Assembly (NCBI GenBank): GCA_916610825.1
Contig: OU744446.1
Location: 17,604,538 to 17,668,537, forward strand
DNA: 64,000 nt
From: Haliclystus octoradiatus
Lineage: Eukaryota > Cnidaria > Staurozoa > Stauromedusae > Haliclystidae
Direction: 5' to 3'
Shown: positions 56,385 through 64,000 of the stretch, one piece after another
Layout: each line of letters opens with the position of its first letter
Position numbering within the stretch: the stretch's first letter is position 1
Notes under the pieces: generated by a model
What the model was told of the DNA's origin: nothing
Databases searched by the model: none
Seen by the model: only the letters and a program-made list of their open reading frames with translations
Translations under genes and position numbers: made by a program

Positions 56385-59300
56385 TCAGCATGATTTTGGC
56401 TTTCTTTTTATTTTAATATCATCCCATCGCTCTTTAAGTCCCCGTAAAATGCTTCCAGGTATTTGTTGATGCTGAACAATCAAGTCGTTGATAGCATTGT
56501 GAACCTGAGATAGGAACACACACATGTTAACATTGATTTGAAATATTTCTTACCCAAAAAACAAAAGTTTGTTAGTTATCATATACTAGCAAACTTTATT
56601 TCTACATTGAGAAGTTGCAAGTACAATAAGGATGCCGTTGAACATGTACTGGGATTAAACAATCAACAGCTATCATGACCACGATTGGAAAACAGCTGTA
56701 TTAGGCCTTAATTGAACCTGTATTACGATTAGGCATTATGTGCGACTGATGCACAACCGTATAACTGAAGAAAGCATGGCTGCAACATTTGAGTCCTGGC
56801 TAGTGGTGATGGCGCACTGTTTCAGAAGTAGCTGCACGCCTTTCGAGAGCTGTCAATTAACATTCCAAAAATTCTTTATACCGTATTTGGTGAAAACCAG
56901 GGGTTGTTGTTTCAGTTCGGTTTTGCAAACAAACTGATGAATGGACATTGATTTTTATTTTAATTGTTTTCGAAATTCACAAAATAATAATGGGGAAACT
57001 ACAGAACATAAGCATATACTTCTCAATCGAGCAGAACAGAAGAGAACGTCTAAATACTATTAAGACAAGGGTCATATGTTTATGTAGATGATATATAAAC
57101 CATAGGGATGTAATTGCAATAACATGCACGTCCTAGCTAAACAATTATTTCAAGGTTAAACTACACAATAATTTATAAATGACAGTCATTTGACAGCAAA
57201 TCCAGCAGTTATAAAAATGGCCGTTTGTCTTCAGCAGCGTAGTGAGAGCCAACAAGGTATTTTATAAAGTGCGCCTCTAGGATCGACGTATAACTGAGTT
57301 TGTGATAAAGGCACATGGACTCAGCCATGCCTAATTCATTTAGGTACGGCTCATGAAATGCATGGCATACAACACAGGCCTTAGAGACTAATTTATATGG
57401 ATCCCTGTTTTTGATCAAAAGAAGAAAACAAGTGCTCTGAGTGAATGTGTTGTTTGAAAATTACTAACTTTATTTAAAATAATTTTTGTGGTTTGTATTT
57501 TGGCATAATAAGTGTTGATTTGAAATGAAATGATCCTGATTAAGAAAAAATTGATATAAGCAGGGTTCGACAAAACTGGGGATCCTGGGATCCTAGATCT
57601 CGAAAGGCTCTAGAAAGCAAATTCAAAAGAAAATTGAAAATGTTCTGATTTATAGGCCAAACCTCAACAAAAAATTCAGAGAAAATATTAAAAACTTTCC
57701 AAGATTCCAGAAGGCTAAATGTTTTGTCCGGCACTGGACACAAGGGTACAGGATATAAGGGTGAAAATGTGAATAAATATTAAAATATAATATCTATATG
57801 GATTTAATGATGATGCACATTGATTTCAGTTCATTTTTTCATATCATAACAGCCTGTAATCAAAGGTATGAATGAAAATTGTGAAACATTTATGCACAGT
57901 TCATTATCACGTGCAATACGTGCATCAAAGAACCTGTTTCAGCCAGTTTCAAATAAGAAGATAAAATAAGGTCATTTTACGTTCACTGTTCATGAACTCC
58001 TTTACTAGAGGGCAAGAGTGATGAAGATAATTTATACTTATTTACATATAGGCTAATATCAAACAAATGCGTTTGACTTGAACCAACCTGCAATGCGAGC
58101 TCTTCTGGTTTCATTGATGAGTCAACTTGTATAGGTTCACCAAAATATGTACTAGAATTAGAGAAATAAAGTTTGTCTTACAAATCTCGGTTGCTGCATA
58201 AAATGATAGACCTCTAAGTTTGAATCATTCAGTTTGCATTTACTGATTTTAATGTTCCTGGAATTGGAATGAAGTTAGTTTACCCAGATGATGAAAACTA
58301 TTTGGTTGGTCTACAACAGATTTGGATTGTTATTTTAATTACTATTTTAGAAATACGCAAGCAGTTACTACATGTGATGGTCTATTAGCGGGGCATTATC
58401 AGGGTTTGTAAGAACTTTTTATGTCATTAATTAACGGAGGAGCTGCATGCCACACAATATAAATAAATTTCCATTGGTGTATTTGATTTGGCGGCATTCT
58501 GGAATTGAAACACGATTTTCTATTCATCAGGGAATAATTCAAGTTACACTAGGTTATATTTCCTTAGGTGTTTGGAGAATTTAGATCAAACTAAGATAGG
58601 AAAGCCATTCATCTGCCTGTTTTCTCATACAACCTGCCAAGAACACAAATAGTTTATTGGCAATGGTCAAATAGTCAAATCTGAAACATAATTAATCTTG
58701 CTGTTTCATCATCATCATCATCATCATTTATTCAGCACCCGATAACCTTAGAGCTTTTTTTCACGGGCTGACTGACTGTCACTATTTGTTGTTTCGATTT
58801 TTAGTTCAGAGTCACAGGAAAAACCTTTGTCTACATTTCTTGCTAGCTCAATTGACCATTTGATTGTTGGGAATCATTCCATAACTCTATAATTTAGTTT
58901 GAAACTATAATAAATGCAACCAATCGAGTTACATAACTTGTAATTACCAATATATTAATTGACATCCAACTTACGTCAACTTAACAGGAAATCCACCATA
59001 CACTGGTACAATAGGCAGTCTAAACATTTCATAAATTCTCCTTGTTATTCCTAAACAATAAATTATTGAATTATTACTCCAGATGATGACACTGTCACAT
59101 ACTATGCAACAAGAGCTCATTAAAAATCTAAGCTGATGGTCATAATGAGACATAGCTTCTTGCAATAACTACAAAGCAGTTTTGAATGGACAAAGCAATA
59201 CACATTATCAGAGTGTTTACCTTGTCCAAATTTAACAGATCTGTATGTCTCCCTGATGTTTTTAGTGAAGACAGGTATCACAGGCTGAAAGAAGAAATCA

Positions 59301-60969
59301 AAATGGATATGACCAAAATAGGGTTTCACAATAGCAATTTCAATCGCGGTAAAGTACCACATATAGATGATATCAATGAGAAATTTGTACTAATGGCAAT
59401 AATGGGCGGTCATGTCTGAGCAAATTCTAACGGGAAAAGGATAAGAAAAATATAATTACCCCATCACTACACTAACGTTACGGATCAAAGATAAAAATCA
59501 CATATCAATAAGATCGGATACAAAAACACAGAAACAAAAATCATACAATATTCAAATTATGGAGAAAACACAGGTTCATCATTTCATAAATATTTATTGA
59601 ATACTTGTTTGTTTGCTGGGATCTCATTACAAGTTTCAAAACATCGTCCATCAGAGTGAAACCAATGATAACAATACTACGTCAAAAAAGGCGAGGCTGC
59701 TAATTTAGATCCACATTTTAGTACTTTATAGTACTTTATCCCATTTTTTAGCAGGCATAATATTTTGACTATGATAAACCTCAATGTTTAGATCACTGAT
59801 GGCAGAGGAACATTTTCTCCTTTCGAAGACATCCTTCTAGTAGTTTTCGATGTGTGCACTTGCCTAATCGAAAATCTACATTAAAGCTTCCCAAATGGGG
59901 ATATATACCACAACCACACTTTCACCCACAAGACCCTATAGTCAACTTGTGAAAAGCAGTTCCTTAAATTCTCACAACAGTTATTCTAAGAATGAATAGT
60001 TTATCATCAGTTTGTTAACAGTTTGTTAATAATTCATAAAAGGCTACATAAATAAAGTTAATGGAAATAGGGAAACTCTTAATAAAGCTTCAAAGAACTC
60101 TTCAAATTTTCATAAAGGGCATAATCTAGCAGGTACATCTGTCTCAATCTTGCACAGTAACAAGCAGCTAATAGGAGAAGTTACTCCCATGGTAACGCTG
60201 CCTAGTACATGACCTGTTCTCTGACAATTAAAAGTACAACCATCACTTATGCAATCGTTTTTACTATCCATGTGTTTCAATAAGTGACGTTTAGATATCT
60301 TACAACATTCAAAACTGGTATAACGGTCACCTCTGCAAAGTGACCACCTATTTATAGTGGTCACTCTTAGTATGCCTAAACTTGTATATTATATTCAGTC
60401 AACCAGCTATGTATATAAAGACCACATGTGGTGGCAAATTTATCTACCTCTCATAGCTTACTGTTTTACTTTATCGTCCTTGTATTTTTCAATTTCAAAT
60501 TGAAATAGTAATTGGTATTCAATTTCTAACAATTTCTACTCACCACCTGTGCTTTTATAGCAACTCTAGCAAACCCTAGACGATTATTCCATATCATTCC
60601 ATAATGATTATTTGAAAAGAGCGCTTCCCTAACACCACCAGGTGAGATAGCAAGTAGCTCTCCTTTCTGAAATCAAAATTATATAGTTAAAGCTAATAAT
60701 ATTTTGATAACCATATAAATAAATAATAATAATAAATTAATAAATCATGATCATTAATAAATTATTAAGAGAGTGCGCTCTTATCATAAAAGTAGATATA
60801 TGCAGCCTGATTGAAAATTAATATCTTCCGTCATTAAGAACACAACTTAGCCTATGATTAGTATTTAGTTGTCCAAAATTAAAACATCAAAACATTACCT
60901 TGAGTATGTCAACACATGAATCAATTGGCCCTGGTATAGAACCAACCGCCTCAAATAAAACTTTCAATC
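56385..60969 (-). CDS. TMEM68-like acyltransferase, C-terminal six exons
   Basis: Exons (minus, GT-AG): 60969-60899, 60666-60547, 59284-59221, 59050-58975, 58151-58088, 56504-56385; 515 nt, phases consistent. Read in order they give LFEAVGSIPGPIDSCVDIL, GELLAISPGGVREALFSN (the acyltransferase block with the PGGxxE motif), LGFARVAIKAQPVIPVFTKN (from the exon join), IVPVYGGFPVKL, TYFGEPIQVDSS and NDLIVQHQQIPGSI, then a stop. This order and wording match TMEM68, an ER membrane acyltransferase of the LPLAT/DGAT2-like group linked to glycerolipid synthesis. The exons with the N-terminal membrane segments and the catalytic H-x4-D motif are not found; they must lie beyond 61000, past the transposons there, or outside the window. 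The first exon seen begins in phase 1, so an upstream exon must exist. Confidence 0.9.
57556..57725. repeat. Dispersed repeat, copy 2 (TMEM68-like intron)
   Basis: agggttcgacaaaactgggg, then ttataggccaaacctcaaca, aaaattcagagaaaat and ccagaaggctaaatgttttg. Homologous to 51331-51460 with small indels. Confidence 0.6.
58708..58731. repeat. (CAT)n microsatellite
   Basis: A short run of cat units followed by ttattcagcaccc; a similar catcatcatcaattattcag occurs at 62756-62775, so the pair may be part of one repeat family. Confidence 0.6.
60312..60480. repeat. Repeat family 'cagtgaaacctgtatata', copy 2 (inverted)
   Basis: Contains ggtataacggtcacctct, gtgaccacctatttatagtg, gtggtcactctta, tatctacctctcatagctt. 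Read in reverse complement it parallels 55755-55935. Confidence 0.6.
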
Positions 60970-61028
60970 CTAATAAAACAAAAATAATATTTATGTGAGT
61001 TGCATTGCTGAATGCTGACGACAGTGAA

Positions 61029-61340
61029 ACCTGTGTATAACATCTATTAGCTATTAGAGGTAGATGAAATGACCTCCAACCCTCTTGATTCTATCGGGAG
61101 TCTCCCGCTTGCCTGATTGCTCCAAAACTCTCCCAATAATTCACATGTTTATTATTGACAAAGGAAATAATCGCACTTGGTTAATATCCCCTCTCTTAAT
61201 GTCCCACCTTGCTTAATATCCCCACATAAAACTGATTTCTATTTTCCATTCTCCATGCAAATTCTCATAATACTACCTCGCTTAATATCCCTCTTTTCAT
61301 CCGTACCAGAGGGGGATATTAAGCAAGTTCAACTGTAATA
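61029..61340. repeat. Partial repeat copy plus inverted 'cttaatatccc' words
   Basis: cagtgaaacctgtgtataac at about 61021-61040 is a third, partial copy of the family. It is followed by inverted and repeated words (tcccacct / tgcttaatatccc; ctcgcttaatatccctc; gggggatattaagcaag) ending ttcaactgtaat near 61335, perhaps a second small element. Confidence 0.45.
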
Positions 61341-61484
61341 ATAATATAATACCGATACATTAATTCTATTCAAGTAATGGCCGTCATCATCGTCATTTGT
61401 TTTTTTATTACAGTAGGCTTTTCCATTATTCTTTTTTTTCAGCTTTTGCTGCCATATCATTCAAGTTAAGATCTATAAGAGTCT

Positions 61485-61975
61485 TTTTCTCATATGATAA
61501 ATAGATACGTTGCAAGAGTGTCTCCTTGCAACACACCAGATGGTGTTTATAAAACAACTTTGCTTGAAATTGCTAAGTCGGCTACTGTGTCTAAATGCTG
61601 TGATGATTGAAGTTTGAAAAAATGAGTGTTCTTCCCCGACGTTACCATCACATAGGGTCTAGGGATAGCTGCACTGAAATCTCAAGCATATAGAATGGCA
61701 AGACACCAAGTGAAGAAGATTTATTCAGCTTGACGGCTAATATGTGATATACGTTCATGATAATAGTGGAAATGAACTAGAGACTTATTGACATGAGGAG
61801 CAATTAAGAAACAAACATCTCCACTGCCGTCTGGTCGTGCTGAGCATATGTACGCTTTCCAGCCACTGCCAACGTCCATGTTCTCGGTCTTTTCTGCTAA
61901 GATACTGCGGTGTTCTTGGATGCATACAGTGTCGATGTTTTGTTCTTTTGCAAAACATGACATTTAGACAAGATG
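61485..61975 (-). mobile_element. LINE fragment: endonuclease and RT motif B, decayed
   Basis: Frame 61963-61721 reads CFAKEQNIDTVCIQEHR (endonuclease Glu region) and GSGWKAYICSARPDGSGDV, then IAPHVNKSL. Downstream near 61555-61490 another frame reads TPSGVLQGDTLATYLFII, RT motif B with the QGDT seen also in the RTE-like element at 1750-3029. The sequence between is too short for the normal protein, so a deletion joined the two parts. Probably the same broad family as the nested LINE. Confidence 0.65.
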
Positions 61976-62227
61976 TTGCTTTTACTGTTCAGGCATTGAA
62001 AGTCACAATGATGATGATGGGTGCTGGCATTTCAGTGGTCCTAGAAGGATGCAATGTAGCGTCAATGCCCCGGTTGGCAAACAGTAGGCCTACAGTTGTT
62101 TGGCTCTCGACTTTGATTACAATGATGGTCTTTATGTTTGCCTTTCTTTGTGCTATTCATATGCTGTTCAAGAATCAGAGATCATAGCCTAAGAATTCAA
62201 ACCGGAAGCGTTATAATAAGGAATCGC

Positions 62228-62483
62228 CTGAATCAAGAATATATGTTTGTTTTGTGGCAGAGGAAAGATTGATGATGAATCCAATTTTCTGTTTTTTTGT
62301 CCTTTCAACAAAAAACAATGTTCCCAATTTTACACTCAGGTTGAAATGATCATTCCAAACTTTATCTACATGGCATCAATTGATAAATTAAACCTCCTTT
62401 TCAATCATGAATGTCTAGAGTCGTATGGCTGCATCTCAAAAAATCTTTTTTGCTGCGAAATATGCACCAATAGTTTGCAATGA
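62228..62483 (+). mobile_element. LINE C-terminal zinc-knuckle fragment
   Basis: Frame reading CLFCGRGKIDDESNFLFFCP then FYTQVEMIIPNF and KLNLLFNHECLESYG. C-x2-C followed by an acidic ...HFLFxCP-like box is typical of the C-terminus of invertebrate LINE polyproteins (usual His reads Asn here). No RT is attached on this side. Confidence 0.5.
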
Positions 62484-62574
62484 GGTATGACAGTGTTAGT
62501 AAATGTAATTTACCAAGTTAATTGCAAAATCACCTATTCCATAATTAATTTCTCATACATCTTTGTAATCTCCA

Positions 62575-62660
62575 ATAGCTTAATAAAGTTCTGTATATAA
62601 TCCGTAATGATGACAGTCATTATAGTTAACAATAATGACTGTCATAATTCTATATATAGT
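62575..62660. repeat. Short palindromic repeat
   Basis: taatgatgacagtcattata around gttaac, then aataatgactgtcataatt; the two halves are reverse complements. Function unknown, possibly a short MITE. Confidence 0.45.
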
Positions 62661-62891
62661 CTATATATATCATTATTCGAGCATTTATGCATCTACACGA
62701 CACCTGTAGCCTACTAAGGTACATTGGTATTATAATAAACAAACAAACAAACAAACATCATCATCAATTATTCAGAAAAAAACCTGATAAGTTGTAAGCT
62801 TTCTTCACATGACTGGTCTTAGTCTAATCATACATGTCATCGATAGGTTTATGCACAGCTTGATTCTTTCTTAGTCAAAATTGGAACTGAA

Positions 62892-64000
62892 TAGAGACGT
62901 TCCGATTATGAAATTGCCGATTATTTTTACTGATTATTATTTTGCCGATTATTGATCCATAATCGGCAGATTAAATCGGTAAACAGATTATTTTTTCAAG
63001 TCTATTAATTCTCCGCCCCACGTTGCATTGAATAGCTTTATTATGTGTTTCCTAACTGTTGACATGTGCTAGAAACAAGACACGCAGACAATTTAATCAA
63101 AAGAAATAACAAACAACAAAACTTTTAAACATTTATGTGATCAATACAAAAACAAAACCGATAATAACCACATCAGTTGAATATTTACAAAGCAATTAAA
63201 ACAATTCATTAAATAATCATCTACTATTACTTAAATAAATAATTCAAAGATTGAACTAGAATAAAATTAAATGTTTGACACTTGTCTGTTGTATTCAAAG
63301 TTTATACGGGGTAAATTAAAATGCAAAAATAAAAGTCCTTCTGATAATTATGGAGACAATCTATTTCTTTTCTCTGTTGTAATGTTGCCTGCTTCACTGA
63401 ATAGTCGCTCTGAAACAACACTTGATGGCGGAGCACATAAATATTTTTTAGCAACCATCGCGATGTTTGGATATAATTTCTTGTTCTCTGACAACCATGT
63501 AAAACCACAGGAAGTTCAAGTATGTTCTCACCTCTTCTTAGACATCTGTCACCTCCGTTGAATCACCAGACATATTACCATTTACAACAATTTTGTCATA
63601 ACATTACCAAAATTTGATATGATTGTCTCCGCTAACGGCATCGTTCTCTACCACAATCTCACGTGGTTCATCAACATCGCCAACATTTTCTGGTGGTGAC
63701 GGTGGTTGTGGAGTGAGTTTGATGATCTCCTGTATTAATTGTTCACTCTTGTTGGATATAATGGTCTCTTCGATAGTTTTTGCGAAGCGAGTCACAACGG
63801 CTTTGAGTAATTCCTCTCTGATGGTGTTGATTCCTTGAGTTGCGTTGGTTGATTTGCCCAAGAATTTCTTTAACACAGTAACGGCAGGGATGACATCGGA
63901 TAAGTATGCATTTGCTTTGCTTATCATCTTAGTGATTTCATCAAATGGTTGAAGCAGCCTGATAATTTTCTCCATTAAATCCCATTCATTTGCTGACAGT
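62892..64000 (-). mobile_element. hAT-family DNA transposon, 3' half, extending past the right edge
   Basis: Outer end at 62892: tagagacgttccgattatg and repeated gccgattatt words. The minus-strand transposase frame 63975-63604 runs in from the right edge (ANEWDLMEKIIRLLQPFDEI, then AYLSDVIPAVTVLKKFL). A second frame around 63510-63345 carries the hAT dimerisation signature: KLYPNIAMVAKKYLCAPPSS, then VVSERLFSEAGN and EKRNRLSP, and a stop. The frames differ, so this copy is mutated. The catalytic core and other terminus lie outside the window. A matching terminal sequence without transposase is at 43099. Confidence 0.82.

Noticed and set aside
62575-62660. Rho-independent-type terminator or microRNA precursor
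   Set aside because: The genome is eukaryotic, so a bacterial terminator is not expected. The palindrome is AT-rich and short, with no evidence of a precursor arm design.

Overview
The window is invertebrate metazoan nuclear DNA. It is AT-rich, its host genes are split by GT-AG introns, and it is crowded with transposable elements of many classes (CR1-like and RTE-like LINEs, an RT/PD-(D/E)XK-like element, Gypsy LTR elements, hAT, a tRNA-derived SINE, many inverted-repeat elements). The F-type lectin fold and this mix of elements fit a marine invertebrate (cnidarian, mollusc, hemichordate, echinoderm or tunicate). I cannot resolve the phylum. No prokaryotic, organellar or CRISPR-like content is seen.

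Four host genes are supported by spliced reading frames. (1) 8012-11249, plus strand: a secreted F-type lectin (fucolectin/FTP domain) with a Cys-rich apple/PAN-like N-terminus, 260 aa from four exons; its last intron is almost entirely a 1.06-kb (ATGTT)n array. (2) 30281-26081, minus: an RGS protein of RZ-like type, 173 aa from five exons, with an N-terminal cysteine cluster and an MGxxxS start. (3) 37975-53866, plus: proteasome subunit beta type-2 (PSMB2), complete at 195 aa from seven exons; its introns carry five or more transposons, including a nearly complete 4,488-bp Gypsy element in intron 3. (4) 60969-56385, minus: the last six coding exons of a TMEM68-like acyltransferase, which runs off or past the right side. 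RGS and PSMB2 are divergent; PSMB2 and TMEM68-like are convergent.

Layout: 1-5000 is a CR1-like LINE (minus) split by a second, RTE-like LINE with a clean 10-bp target duplication, plus a CCCH-finger ORF. 5000-8000 holds an inverted-repeat element and a diverged tandem duplication. 8000-11250 is the lectin gene. 11250-25000 is a TE graveyard: LINE 3' ends, a Gypsy pol broken by an insertion, an RT element with a nuclease-like C-terminus, and a chromodomain remnant. 25000-30300 is the RGS gene with a GTT-rich low-complexity tract and a SINE. 30300-37970 is mostly featureless AT-rich DNA. 37975-53900 is PSMB2. 54000-61000 is the TMEM68-like gene. 61000-64000 holds LINE fragments and an hAT transposase.

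The host genes do not form a pathway. The strongest leads are a lectin that keeps two of three canonical sugar-contact positions, an RGS protein with possible dual lipid anchoring, a retroelement with a C-terminal PD-(D/E)XK-like domain, and several short inverted-repeat families whose members recur inside the window. I did not find convincing evidence of a wholly new multi-gene system.
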